Shown: positions 1 through 8,491 of the stretch, piece after piece
How positions within the stretch are numbered: position 1 is the stretch's first letter
Layout of the letters: the number at the start of each line of letters is the position of its first letter
Source of the DNA: Lysobacterales bacterium
Lineage (GTDB): Bacteria > Pseudomonadota > Gammaproteobacteria > Xanthomonadales > Ahniellaceae
Direction: 5' to 3'
Assembly: GCA_016721845.1 (NCBI GenBank)
Contig: JADKHK010000013.1
Span: 1,160,501-1,224,500 of the forward strand
Length of the DNA: 64,000 bases
Program-made: the position numbers and the translations under genes
Notes under the pieces: generated by a model
Told to the model about the DNA's origin: nothing
The model's input: the letters and a program-made list of their open reading frames with translations, nothing else
Databases searched by the model: none

Positions 1-193
1 CGTCCATCGTGTTGATGCCGAGGTCCGGCATGCCGAGCGAACCCGCGGCGACGCCGCCGCCGGACAGATAGATCGCCTTGTACCCTGCCCGCTTCGCGAG
101 CAGCGCATGGTTGGCATTGATCGCACCGATCACCTGGAGCGGTTTTTCGGCAGCAAGTGCAGCGCGGAACTTGGCGCCTGCGGAATTCGTCAT
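1..193 (-). CDS. prpB: Methylisocitrate lyase, N-terminal part (cut by window edge)
   Basis: Only the first 64 codons are inside the window, read leftwards from an ATG at 193. The peptide contains GAINANHALLAKRAG and AIYLSGGGVAAGSLG, the typical N-terminal strand and loop of PrpB. This enzyme of the isocitrate lyase / PEP mutase superfamily cleaves 2-methylisocitrate to pyruvate and succinate in the methylcitrate cycle for propionate use. A GGAG lies 6 nt before the ATG. The gene starts 43 bp after mdh on the same strand, so the two may share a transcript. The catalytic residues lie beyond the edge, so activity cannot be judged here. Confidence 0.85.
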   Translation of the reverse strand, partial: MTNSAGAKFRAALAAEKPLQVIGAINANHALLAKRAGYKAIYLSGGGVAAGSLGMPDLGINTMD

Positions 194-236
194 CGTCTTC
201 TCCATGGAAGAAGCGGCCCGAAGGCCGCTTCAATGC

Positions 237-1220
237 TTACAGCAAGTGCGCCACGCCGGCGCGCTCTTCTTCGAGCTCGGCCAAGGTCTTGTCCATCATC
301 GAGCGACTGTAATCGTCGACGGCGAGATCCGGGATGCGGGTGTATTCGCCATTGGCGCAGGTCACCGGCACGCCGTACATCACATCCTGCGGGATGCCGT
401 AGCTGCCATCCGACGGAATGCCCATCGTGACCCACTTGCCGTTCGTGCCCAATACCCAGTCACGGACGTGGTCGATCGCGGCATTCGCGGCCGAGGCTGC
501 GGACGAGAGTCCACGCGCTTCGATGATCGCAGCGCCACGCTTGCCGACCTTCGGGATAAAGGTGTCGCGATTCCAGCTCTCGTCGTTGATGAGGTCTTTC
601 AGCGACTTGCCACCCGCGGTCGCGAAACGGTAGTCGGGATACATCGTCGGCGAGTGGTTGCCCCACACAATCAGCTTCTCGATATCGGCGACCGCGACAT
701 TGGCCTTCGCGGCGAGCTGGCTCAGCGCCCGGTTGTGGTCGAGGCGCAGCATCGCGGTGAAATTCTTCTTCGCCAGGTCCGGCGCCGACTTCATCGCGAT
801 GTAGGCATTGGTGTTGGCCGGATTGCCGACCACCAGCACCTTGATGTCGCGGCTCGCGGTCTCGTTCATTGCGCGGCCCTGCTCGGTGAAGATCTTGGCG
901 TTCTCGAGCAGCAGGTCCTTGCGCTCCATGCCCGGTCCGCGCGGGCGCGCGCCGACCAGCAGGGCGACATCGGCGTCCTTGAAGGCTTCCTTCGGATCGG
1001 CGGTACCGACCATGCCGGCCAGCAGCGGGAAGGCGCAGTCTTCCAGTTCCATCATGCAGCCCTTCAACGCTGCCTGGGCCTTCTCCATCGGCAGCTCCAG
1101 CATCTGCAGGATCACCGGCTGGTCACGGCCGAGCATTTCGCCCGAGGCGATGCGATACAGCAGCGAATAACCGATCTGGCCGGCAGCACCGGTGACGGCA
1201 ACACGGACGGGCTTCTTCAT
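237..1220 (-). CDS. mdh: Malate dehydrogenase
   Basis: The 327-residue protein interconverts malate and oxaloacetate with NAD(H) in the TCA cycle. The dinucleotide-binding motif GAAGQIG is at residues 11-17. The substrate and catalytic residues are present: Arg94 and Arg100 in ARPRGPGMER, Asp161 and Arg164 in RLDHNR, and the proton-relay His189 in VWGNHSPTMYPDY. Length and motifs fit the long cytosolic-type MDH found in xanthomonads and many betaproteobacteria, not the shorter E. coli type. It lies 44 bp downstream of the aminotransferase gene and 43 bp upstream of prpB on the same strand, a plausible central-carbon transcription unit. Confidence 0.95.
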   Translation of the reverse strand: MKKPVRVAVTGAAGQIGYSLLYRIASGEMLGRDQPVILQMLELPMEKAQAALKGCMMELEDCAFPLLAGMVGTADPKEAFKDADVALLVGARPRGPGMERKDLLLENAKIFTEQGRAMNETASRDIKVLVVGNPANTNAYIAMKSAPDLAKKNFTAMLRLDHNRALSQLAAKANVAVADIEKLIVWGNHSPTMYPDYRFATAGGKSLKDLINDESWNRDTFIPKVGKRGAAIIEARGLSSAASAANAAIDHVRDWVLGTNGKWVTMGIPSDGSYGIPQDVMYGVPVTCANGEYTRIPDLAVDDYSRSMMDKTLAELEEERAGVAHLL

Positions 1221-1264
1221 GGCATCAATTCCTGAAAACAGTCGAGGGGAAGGAGGTGGGCAAC

Positions 1265-2464
1265 TCAGGCCATTTCAGCAAAGAAATCCTGGATGCGCTT
1301 CAGACCATCGGGCAATTGAGCCGTCGGGCAGGTGTAACTGATTCGGATCGCGCGCGGTTCGCCGAAGGCCGAACCCGGCACGCAGGCTACGCCCTTGGCA
1401 TCGAGCAGCGCGTTGCAGAGATCGACATCGTTGTCGATGCGCTTGCCGTTGTGCGTCTTGCCGAAGGCGCAGGAAATGTCCGGGAACACGTAGAAAGCGC
1501 CCTGCGGCTTCGGGCAGTTCACGCCAGGGATTGCAGCCAGCGCCGCCATCACCTGATCGCGCTTGCCCTGGAATTCGCGGCATTTGGTTTCCGGCACATC
1601 CTGCGGACCGGAGAACGCCGCGATGGCAGCGGCATTGACCACTTCCGGCAGGTTCGTGATCGCGTTCGAATTCAGGTTCACCAGGGCCTGCGCCGCCGCG
1701 GACGGCGCCGCGACCATGCCGACACGCCAGCCCGGCATGCCGTAGGTCTTCGAGACCGAATCGAGCAGGAGGGTGCGGTCGCGCAACTCCGGTCGCGCCT
1801 TGACCAGATGGGCATAACCGAGACCGTCAAAGATCATGCGGTTGTAGATGTCGTCCGAAATGATCCAGGTGTCCGGCGCATCGACCAGCACATCGGCCAG
1901 CGCACGTACCTCGGCGTGGTCGTAGACCATCCCGGTCGGATTCGACGGATTGTTGAACAGGATGGCCTTGGGCTTCGACTTCAACGCCTCGCGCAACTGG
2001 TCCGGCGTGAGCTTGTAGTTCTGTTCGGGGCCGCAATACAGCAGGGTCGATTTCGCGCCGAGGATGTCGGCGATGTCGACGTAACTGGTCCAGTACGGGG
2101 TCGGGATCAGGATTTCGTCGCCCTCATCCAGCAGCGCATACATGACGTTGTACAGGACATGCTTGGCGCCGACGCCGGAAACGATGTTGCTGCGCTCGTA
2201 TCCATCGAGACCGCCGGCGCGCAGATGCTTCAGGAAGGCATCCAGCAAGGCATCGGGGCCGCGGTTCGAGCCGTAGCTGCCGGAGTCCTTTGCGAGCGCT
2301 TCACGCGCAGCGGCATACACATGCTCGCCCGGCAGGAAATTCGGAACGCCGATCGAGAAACTGATGATGTCGCGTCCTTCAGCCTTGAGCTTCTTGGCCT
2401 TCTCGGCCACCACCATGATGGCACTGGGTTTCGCTCGACCCATGCGTTCGGCTAGCTTCAACAT
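1265..2464 (-). CDS. Class I/II pyridoxal-phosphate aminotransferase (aspartate aminotransferase-like)
   Basis: The 399-residue fold-type I enzyme carries the PLP lysine at about residue 239 in DSVSKTYGMPGWRVG, NNPSNPTG at about 171-178, and the cofactor Asp/Tyr in SDDIYN. These fit the Ib subgroup that includes bacterial aspartate/prephenate aminotransferases, so oxaloacetate/aspartate is the likely keto/amino pair; the exact substrate cannot be read from sequence. The open frame continues 27 codons upstream, but the ATG at 2464 follows a GGGGA and begins the normal family N-terminus (MLKLAERM). It is read divergently from the lipoprotein gene at 2620. Confidence 0.88.
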   Translation of the reverse strand: MLKLAERMGRAKPSAIMVVAEKAKKLKAEGRDIISFSIGVPNFLPGEHVYAAAREALAKDSGSYGSNRGPDALLDAFLKHLRAGGLDGYERSNIVSGVGAKHVLYNVMYALLDEGDEILIPTPYWTSYVDIADILGAKSTLLYCGPEQNYKLTPDQLREALKSKPKAILFNNPSNPTGMVYDHAEVRALADVLVDAPDTWIISDDIYNRMIFDGLGYAHLVKARPELRDRTLLLDSVSKTYGMPGWRVGMVAAPSAAAQALVNLNSNAITNLPEVVNAAAIAAFSGPQDVPETKCREFQGKRDQVMAALAAIPGVNCPKPQGAFYVFPDISCAFGKTHNGKRIDNDVDLCNALLDAKGVACVPGSAFGEPRAIRISYTCPTAQLPDGLKRIQDFFAEMA

Positions 2465-2619
2465 CGGTGTCCCCGCTGATGGTAGAAATCGAGACCCGCG
2501 CGCGGGCAGGCAACCGCAGAAGTCTAGCATGCCGCGATGCAGCACTTACCCCGGAAGAAAGTCACTTGCGAGATGCGCGGCGGCGCGCAAAATCGAACCC
2601 TGACCCAGCGGAGTCCCCC

Positions 2620-3363
2620 ATGAACCCTGCTCCACCGACTGCATCTCGACTGCTCCGTTTTCTATTGATCCTGGCAGTCGCCCTGACCCTCGCTGCCTGC
2701 AAATCCAGCCATGTCCGTACGACCAAGGATTTCAAGGACACCTTCAAGCTCGGCGGCAAGACCATCGTCATGGTCGAACCCTCGATCCAGCTCTACGAAA
2801 TGCAGGCCAGCGGCATGCTTGAACCCAAGGCCGACTGGACACGCAAGGCTCGGGAATATTTCCCGGCCGCGGTGAACGAATTCCTGACGAAGCAGAACGC
2901 CAAGCTCGCGCCGGACTACTACCCGGATGCCAACATGCCGTCCGACCACCGCATTCGTCAGGTGCTGGCCCTGAATACGGCGGTGATGGGCACGATCTTC
3001 CAGCACAGCTATCTGCACGTACCGCTGCCGACGCGCGGAACCAAACGGCGCAAGCCGCTCACTTGGACCGTCGGTCCGGGCGTGCAGGAAATCCGCAAAC
3101 TGACCGGCGCCGACTACATGCTGACGCTGCAGATCTCGGACTCCTACTCGAGCAAGGGTCGTGTCGCCATGATGGTGCTGGGTCTGGCGCTGCAAGTCGC
3201 CATCCTCCAGGGCGGCACGCAGGGGGGTATCGCCACGCTCGTGGACTTGAACACCGGTGAAGTGGTCTGGTTCAGCGTGATGATCGACCAGATGGGCGAC
3301 ATGCGCGATCGGGAAGGCGCCACCGAGACCGCCCGCCGCCTGCTCAAGGGACTGCCGCTATGA
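2620..3363 (+). CDS. Lipoprotein of unknown function
   Basis: The 247-residue protein starts with a lipoprotein signal (hydrophobic stretch LLILAVALTLAAC, lipidated Cys27), so it should be membrane-anchored and face the periplasm. The mature part alternates strand-like and helical segments, with a GADYMLTLQISDSYSS strand and a Gly/Ala/Leu-rich segment near residues 185-210. I do not recognise a named family; a CsgG/LpoB-like fold is only a guess. The ATG at 2620 was preferred over an upstream in-frame start because it begins exactly at the signal peptide. Its stop overlaps the start of the M48 protease gene (ATGA), which suggests translational coupling. Confidence 0.75.
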   Translation: MNPAPPTASRLLRFLLILAVALTLAACKSSHVRTTKDFKDTFKLGGKTIVMVEPSIQLYEMQASGMLEPKADWTRKAREYFPAAVNEFLTKQNAKLAPDYYPDANMPSDHRIRQVLALNTAVMGTIFQHSYLHVPLPTRGTKRRKPLTWTVGPGVQEIRKLTGADYMLTLQISDSYSSKGRVAMMVLGLALQVAILQGGTQGGIATLVDLNTGEVVWFSVMIDQMGDMRDREGATETARRLLKGLPL

Positions 3364-4556
3364 CACCGAAACCCAGAATGCTCGCACTGGCTGCGGGTGT
3401 GGCCCTGATGCTGGGCTGCGCGACACAGGCGCCGTTGCGCGAAATGACGCCGGGTGAACGCCCGTCCGAAGAAACCGACGAGGCCGGCCTCTGGTCGGCA
3501 CTGGACCAGGCCGAACTGTCGTTGCAGCGCTCGCCGCTGTTGATCCGTGACCCGGCACTGAACGCCTACGTCAAGAAGCTGGTCTGCGACCTCGCCGGCG
3601 AGTACTGCAAGGACATTCGCGTCTACATCATCCGCCGCCCCTACTTCAACGCCAGCATGGCGCCGAACGGCGTCATGCAGGTCTGGACCGGCGCCCTGCT
3701 GCGTTCCGAAAACGAGGCCCAGATCGGGTTCGTGCTGGGCCATGAAATCGGCCACTTCCTGCATCAGCACTCGATCAAGCAGTGGCGTCGCACCAAGGAC
3801 ATCATGAATGCGCTCAGCCTGCTGCAGCTGGTAGCGGCGCGCACCGGCACCCAGGACGCCTACGACATCTTCGACGTGTCGCAATTCGTCGCGCTCGCCT
3901 CGCTCTACAAGTACGGGCGCGATGCCGAGCGCGAGTCCGACACCGAGGGCTTCGAACGCGCGGTCAAGCTCGGATATCGTGCCGACCAGGGTTCGGCGCT
4001 CTGGCAAGGATTGCTGGCCGAAGACAACGCCCGCGATCGCACCAAGCCCTCCGGCATCTTCGCGACGCATCCCGCCACCGAAGAGCGCATGACCACGTTG
4101 CGCGAGGCCGCCGAAGCCTTCGCGAGCGCGGGATCACGCACCGGCGAGGAATCGTTCCGGGCAGCCACCGAACCCTTCTTCGCCAGCTGGCTCGAAGACG
4201 AGATGGGGCGCCGACACTATCCGCAGACCATCGTGCTGCTGGACCGGCTGCAGGAACGCGCCGCCGGCGTCCACCTGGCCTGGGTCGAGTACTACCGCGG
4301 CGAATTGTTCCGCAAGCGCCGTGCCGGCGGCGATGACAAGCGCGCCATCGATGCCTACCGTGCCGCGATGCGGGTGCCGGGCTATCCGGCCATCGCGCAC
4401 CGCGACCTTGGCTACATGTACCGCACCATCCAGATGCCGGCACAGGCGGCCACGGAATGGCAGGAATATCTGAGACAGCAACCCGACGCCGCCGATCGGG
4501 CGACCGTCGAACACTATATTGCCGAAGCGAACGGAGCCGCTCATGCGAATCGTTGA
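3360..4556 (+). CDS. M48-family metalloprotease, lipoprotein
   Basis: The 398-residue protein has a lipoprotein signal ending LMLGC (Cys20). It carries the zinc motif HEIGH at residues 128-132 and the downstream Glu ligand in RESDTEG (about residue 192), the M48 (Ste24/BepA/LoiP-like) signature. After the protease core, the C-terminal third is helical and TPR-like, as in BepA, a periplasmic protease and chaperone for outer-membrane protein assembly. A role in envelope quality control is inferred from this architecture and the lipid anchor. The start overlaps the preceding lipoprotein stop by 4 bp, and the next gene starts 14 bp before this one ends. Confidence 0.88.
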   Translation: MTPKPRMLALAAGVALMLGCATQAPLREMTPGERPSEETDEAGLWSALDQAELSLQRSPLLIRDPALNAYVKKLVCDLAGEYCKDIRVYIIRRPYFNASMAPNGVMQVWTGALLRSENEAQIGFVLGHEIGHFLHQHSIKQWRRTKDIMNALSLLQLVAARTGTQDAYDIFDVSQFVALASLYKYGRDAERESDTEGFERAVKLGYRADQGSALWQGLLAEDNARDRTKPSGIFATHPATEERMTTLREAAEAFASAGSRTGEESFRAATEPFFASWLEDEMGRRHYPQTIVLLDRLQERAAGVHLAWVEYYRGELFRKRRAGGDDKRAIDAYRAAMRVPGYPAIAHRDLGYMYRTIQMPAQAATEWQEYLRQQPDAADRATVEHYIAEANGAAHANR

Positions 4557-5139
4557 TCGTTGGATCGTCCGTACCCTGATGATCGCGATGCTGGCGGTGC
4601 TCGCGGCCTGCAGCGGGCCACCCGGACTGATCAAGCCGGACAAACCGACTCGGGTCGCGCGCATCATGAAGACGACCTCACCGATCGAGTGGGCCCGCTA
4701 TCGCTTCTTCAATGGCGAACTGTGGACCATCGACGGCACGGCGCTCAACCGCATCCTGTACGTCGTCAATATCCGCGACCGATACCACGTGTTCGGTGCC
4801 GGCATGGCGACCAAGCGCCGTCCGGATGGGGCCTTCTATCGCACCGGCATGGACGCCGGGGAAATCGAGGCCGTGCTGCGTGACGCCATCACCGGTCTCG
4901 GCGTGTCCAATATCAAGACCGCCAATCTTCGCCCGGTGCAGGTCGGCGAATTCACGGCCTTCCGGTTCGACGTCAGCTTCGATGTCAGCAATGGCCTGCA
5001 CTATCTCGGCAACATGACCTTTTTCGAGCGCCGCAAGAAGCTGAATCTGATCTGGTATTCCGCGCCGGCCGAGTACTACCACCCGCGCGACTCGAAGGCG
5101 GTCGATCAGCTGCTCGCCAATCTGGAAATCCGCAAGTGA
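4543..5139 (+). CDS. Lipoprotein of unknown function
   Basis: The 198-residue protein has a lipobox LAAC with Cys23 after a hydrophobic segment, so it is probably a periplasm-facing lipoprotein. No known family is recognised. The ATG at 4543 is preceded by GGAG at 6 nt and begins the signal peptide; an in-frame start 24 bp earlier would give a poorer leader. It overlaps the end of the M48 protease gene, making a three-gene lipoprotein operon (2620-5139). That context suggests envelope maintenance, but nothing in the sequence shows an activity. Confidence 0.72.
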   Translation: MRIVDRWIVRTLMIAMLAVLAACSGPPGLIKPDKPTRVARIMKTTSPIEWARYRFFNGELWTIDGTALNRILYVVNIRDRYHVFGAGMATKRRPDGAFYRTGMDAGEIEAVLRDAITGLGVSNIKTANLRPVQVGEFTAFRFDVSFDVSNGLHYLGNMTFFERRKKLNLIWYSAPAEYYHPRDSKAVDQLLANLEIRK

Positions 5140-5142
5140 CGG

Positions 5143-5177
5143 AACCGACCGGGACGCGCTGGCGTCCCGGTCGGGTT
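5143..5177. terminator. Hairpin between convergent genes
   Basis: A 13-bp GC-rich stem (CCGACCGGGACGC with its complement) and a 4-nt loop lie 3 bp after the lipoprotein stop and 5 bp before the end of the cyclophilin gene. There is no long T-run on either side. It probably ends transcription in both directions. Confidence 0.6.
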
Positions 5178-5182
5178 CGAAT

Positions 5183-5701
5183 TCAACGCTGGTCGAGGAT
5201 CGCGTTCCACGCATCCAGCTGTGCGCGCACCTTGTCGAACAGGGCGCTGTAATCGCCCTCAATGGTGATCGACGTGATCGTGTCGCCCTGACGAACCGCG
5301 TCGACCAGGGTCTGGTCGGCAGCGCCGACCACCTTGCCGAACACGGTGTGCTTGCCATCCAGCCACGGCGTCGCGATGTGGGTAATGAAGAACTGGCTGC
5401 CATTCGTGCCCTTGCCGCCGAACGAGCCGGCGTTGGCCATCGACAGCACGCCCTTGTCGTGACGCAACGACGGCACGATCTCGTCGTCGAACTTGTACCC
5501 CGGACCGCCGCGACCGCTGCCTTCCGGGCAGCCGCCCTGGATCATGAAGTCCGGGATCACGCGATGGAAGCTCAGTCCGTCGTAATACTTGCGGCGCGCG
5601 AGATTGACGAAATTCGCGACCGTGATCGGCGCCTGGTCCGCGAACAGGTCCAGATGGATGGTGCCGCGGGCGAGGTTGATGTGGGCTTTGAGATTGGACA
5701 T
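5183..5701 (-). CDS. ppiB: Peptidyl-prolyl cis-trans isomerase, cyclophilin type
   Basis: The 172-residue protein is a single cyclophilin domain, catalysing proline cis-trans isomerisation. Core motifs are FHRVIPDFMIQGG (catalytic Arg), GSQFFIT and LDGKHTVFGKV. There is no signal peptide, so it is the cytoplasmic PpiB type, not periplasmic PpiA. The ATG at 5701 has an AGGAG 8 nt upstream; the open frame extends further but has no cyclophilin homology before this Met. It lies 25 bp downstream of the YhhN-type gene on the same strand. Confidence 0.93.
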   Translation of the reverse strand: MSNLKAHINLARGTIHLDLFADQAPITVANFVNLARRKYYDGLSFHRVIPDFMIQGGCPEGSGRGGPGYKFDDEIVPSLRHDKGVLSMANAGSFGGKGTNGSQFFITHIATPWLDGKHTVFGKVVGAADQTLVDAVRQGDTITSITIEGDYSALFDKVRAQLDAWNAILDQR

Positions 5702-5726
5702 GAATCGCTCCTGGTTCGGGCGCGCA

Positions 5727-6386
5727 TCATAACCGCGCCGTCGGCCGCACACGATGCAGGACCACCGACGCGGCAATGCCCCACTGTCCGGCCCAGTACA
5801 GCAGGATATTGATGTAGCGCAGCGCCGGGTCGGGCGCGACGAAGCGGTTCCAGGCCAGAACCATGTCGCTGGCCACGAACAGGAGTGCGCCGACCAGCGC
5901 CCATCGTCCGGCACGATCCAGTCGGGCCAAACTTCCCGCGCGCCACAACATCGCGCCGATCACCGTCGCATAGACCAACACCGGCACACGCATCGGCCCC
6001 AGGTTGCCGCGGGTGTCCAGCAGATACAGGAAACCGGCCACCGCCGACGCGGCAACCAGCAACCATGACGGTGCGGCGGCGCGCGAACGGTTCAGATAAC
6101 CAGCCACATAGGCCAGGTGCGCCAGCAGGAAGGCGACCAGTCCGGCGACGAACTGGTCGGTCGGCAAGGCCAGCACCGCGTCGCCGAGCAGGGACAACCC
6201 CAGACCCAGCGCGATCCAGAACCGGTAACGACCGGGCGCGGCCGTGGCGCGCAGCCAATCGATCGCCAGCAGCACCGGCGCCAGCTTCAACGCCAACATC
6301 ACGCGCCAGTCGAGCCCGGTCGCGAAGCCGATGCAGAACGCGGCAGCGGCCAGCGCAGCGAGGGGAAAACGGAGATTCTGGTTCAT
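5727..6386 (-). CDS. YhhN/TMEM86-family membrane protein (lysoplasmalogenase-like)
   Basis: The 219-residue protein is almost entirely hydrophobic, with about eight predicted membrane segments. It carries the two conserved acidic motifs of the YhhN/TMEM86 family, SLLGDAVLAL and FVASDMVLAWNRF, whose Asp residues are thought to be catalytic in lysoplasmalogenases that hydrolyse the vinyl-ether bond of lysoplasmalogen. Whether the bacterial members use that substrate is unclear, so only the family is assigned. It is read divergently from bipA. Confidence 0.8.
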   Translation of the reverse strand: MNQNLRFPLAALAAAAFCIGFATGLDWRVMLALKLAPVLLAIDWLRATAAPGRYRFWIALGLGLSLLGDAVLALPTDQFVAGLVAFLLAHLAYVAGYLNRSRAAAPSWLLVAASAVAGFLYLLDTRGNLGPMRVPVLVYATVIGAMLWRAGSLARLDRAGRWALVGALLFVASDMVLAWNRFVAPDPALRYINILLYWAGQWGIAASVVLHRVRPTARL

Positions 6387-6446
6387 CAGCCGATCATGCC
6401 TGAACGAACCGTTCGGATTCGAACAGGAATGTCACCGACGCTCGGC

Positions 6447-6452
6447 TATACT
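6447..6452 (+). promoter_or_regulatory. Candidate -10 element for bipA
   Basis: TATACT (one mismatch to TATAAT) lies 77 bp upstream of the bipA start in the divergent 143-bp gap. No convincing -35 hexamer is seen at the right spacing, so this rests on the -10 alone. Confidence 0.35.
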
Positions 6453-6529
6453 CCGCCGCCTTTCGGCGCCTTGCGCCTCCCGATTCCCCTTCCCAACCAC
6501 CGGCACCCCGCGTCCGGAACGGATTACCG

Positions 6530-8380
6530 ATGTCCATCGAAAAGCTGCGCAACATTGCCATCGTCGCCCACGTCGACCACGGCAAGACCACCCTCGTCGA
6601 CTGCCTGCTGCGCCAGTCTGGCACGCTCAGCGATCGCCAGATCGTGCCCGACCGAGTGATGGATTCGAACGACATCGAGAAGGAACGCGGCATCACCATC
6701 CTCGCGAAGAACACCGCGATCCGCTGGACCGACAAGCGCGATGGCACCGAATACCGTATCAACATCGTCGACACCCCGGGCCATGCCGACTTCGGCGGCG
6801 AAGTCGAACGTGTGCTGTCGATGGTCGACTCGGTGCTGATCCTGGTCGACGCCTTCGACGGCCCGATGCCGCAGACCCGCTTCGTGACCCAGAAGGCCTT
6901 CGCGATGGGCTTCAAGCCGATCGTCGTGGTCAACAAGGTCGACCGCCCGGGCGCGCGCCCGGACTACGTGCTCAATGCCACCTTCGACCTGTTCGACCGC
7001 CTCGGCGCGACCGACGAGCAGCTCGACTTCACGACGGTCTACGCCTCGGCCCTGAACGGCTACGCCGGCATGAGCCCGGACGTGCGCGAAGGCAACATGG
7101 ATCCGCTGTTCGAAGCCATCATCAAGCACGTGGAAGCGCCGAAGGTCGATGCCGAAGGCCCGTTCCAGATGCGCATCAGCCAGCTCGACTACAACAACTA
7201 CGTCGGCCTGATCGGCATCGGTCGCGTGCAGCGCGGCAAGATCAAGACGAACACCCCGGTCAGCGTCATCGATCGCCACGGCGTCAAGCGCAATGGTCGC
7301 GTGCTGCAGGTGCTCGGCTTCATGGGCCTGGAGCGCCGCGAAGTGCCGGAAGCGGAAGCCGGCGACATCATCGCGATCAACGGCATCGAAAACCTCGGCA
7401 TCTCCGACACCGTCTGCGCGCTCGACACGCCGGAAGCCTTGCCGGCCCTGACCGTCGACGAACCGACCATCAGCATGACCTTCCAGGTCAACAACTCGCC
7501 GTTTGCCGGCAGCAAGGAGCATTCGGGCGGCAAGTTCCTGACCAGCCGCCAGTTGCGCGATCGCCTCAATCGCGAGCTGATGCACAACGTCGCGCTGCGC
7601 GTCGAAGACACCGACGAGGCCGAGAAATTCAAGGTCTCCGGCCGCGGCGAACTGCACTTGTCGATCCTGATCGAGAACATGCGTCGCGAAGGCTACGAAC
7701 TGGCCGTGTCGCGTCCGGAAGTGATCATCAAGCAGATCGACGGCCAGTGGATGGAGCCGTTCGAGAATCTGGTCTGCGACCTCGAAGAACAATTCCAGGG
7801 CGGCGTGATGCAGCGCCTCGGCGAGCGCAAGGCCCAGCTGAAGAACATGGAACCCGATGGTCGCGGTCGTGTGCGCCTCGAGTACCTGATTCCCGCACGC
7901 GGCCTGATCGGCTTCCAGACCGAATTCCGCACGATCACGGCGGGCACCGGCCTGCTGTTCCACGTGTTCGAGCACTATGGCCCGCGCGCCGAGGGTTCGA
8001 TCGGCAAGCGCCAGAACGGCGTGATGATCTCGAATGGCCAGGGCCCGTCGCCGGCCTATGCGCAGTTCGCGATGCAGGAACGCGGACGCCTGTTCGTCGA
8101 GCCGAACCAGGAAATCTATGAAGGCCAGATCGTCGGCATCCACGCCAAGGACAATGACCTGACGGTCAACGCCCTGCGTGCGAAGCAGCTCACGAACTTC
8201 CGTGCTTCGGGCAAGGACGACGCGCTGGCGCTGACGCCGCCGGTGAAATTCTCGCTGGAGCAGGCGCTGGAATTCATCGAGGATGACGAACTCGTCGAAG
8301 TGACGCCGAACGCGATCCGGCTGCGCAAGAAGGCGCTGACCGAAAACGACCGCAAGCGCGCCTCGCGCCAGGCCGCCTGA
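6530..8380 (+). CDS. bipA: Ribosome-associated GTPase BipA/TypA
   Basis: The 616-residue translational GTPase has all G motifs near its N-terminus: AHVDHGKTTL (G1), ERGITI (G2), DTPGHADF (G3) and NKVDRP (G4). Domain II, the EF-G-like domains III and V and the BipA-specific C-terminal domain follow (for example GFQTEFRTITAGTGLLFHVF). It acts on the ribosome, notably in 50S assembly and growth at low temperature. Length matches the family. The ATG follows the 143-bp divergent region and begins MSIEKLRNIAIVAHVDHGK as expected. Confidence 0.96.
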   Translation: MSIEKLRNIAIVAHVDHGKTTLVDCLLRQSGTLSDRQIVPDRVMDSNDIEKERGITILAKNTAIRWTDKRDGTEYRINIVDTPGHADFGGEVERVLSMVDSVLILVDAFDGPMPQTRFVTQKAFAMGFKPIVVVNKVDRPGARPDYVLNATFDLFDRLGATDEQLDFTTVYASALNGYAGMSPDVREGNMDPLFEAIIKHVEAPKVDAEGPFQMRISQLDYNNYVGLIGIGRVQRGKIKTNTPVSVIDRHGVKRNGRVLQVLGFMGLERREVPEAEAGDIIAINGIENLGISDTVCALDTPEALPALTVDEPTISMTFQVNNSPFAGSKEHSGGKFLTSRQLRDRLNRELMHNVALRVEDTDEAEKFKVSGRGELHLSILIENMRREGYELAVSRPEVIIKQIDGQWMEPFENLVCDLEEQFQGGVMQRLGERKAQLKNMEPDGRGRVRLEYLIPARGLIGFQTEFRTITAGTGLLFHVFEHYGPRAEGSIGKRQNGVMISNGQGPSPAYAQFAMQERGRLFVEPNQEIYEGQIVGIHAKDNDLTVNALRAKQLTNFRASGKDDALALTPPVKFSLEQALEFIEDDELVEVTPNAIRLRKKALTENDRKRASRQAA

Positions 8381-8386
8381 ACCCGT

Positions 8387-8420
8387 TCAGCGCGGGCTCC
8401 GATACCGGAACCCGCGCTGA
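8387..8420 (+). terminator. Hairpin downstream of bipA
   Basis: TCAGCGCGGG and its perfect complement CCCGCGCTGA flank a shorter inner stem (TCCG/CGGA), starting 7 bp after the bipA stop. No T-run follows, so it may be a weak intrinsic terminator or an mRNA-end stabilising stem. Confidence 0.5.
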
Positions 8421-8491
8421 GTCACGCAACATCCGCGATTGCCGCCACGGCGGCCAGGTCGCACAATCGACTCTCGTCCAAGGGAGAAGCG

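Noticed and set aside
2852..2864. GGGAATATTTCCC, similar to the dyad motif
   Set aside because: It lies inside a lipoprotein coding region, has a different centre and lacks the flanking GCTG and CAG bases.
6244..8121. 625-codon plus-strand frame overlapping bipA out of frame
   Set aside because: Arg-rich shadow of bipA; the BipA frame has all GTPase motifs.
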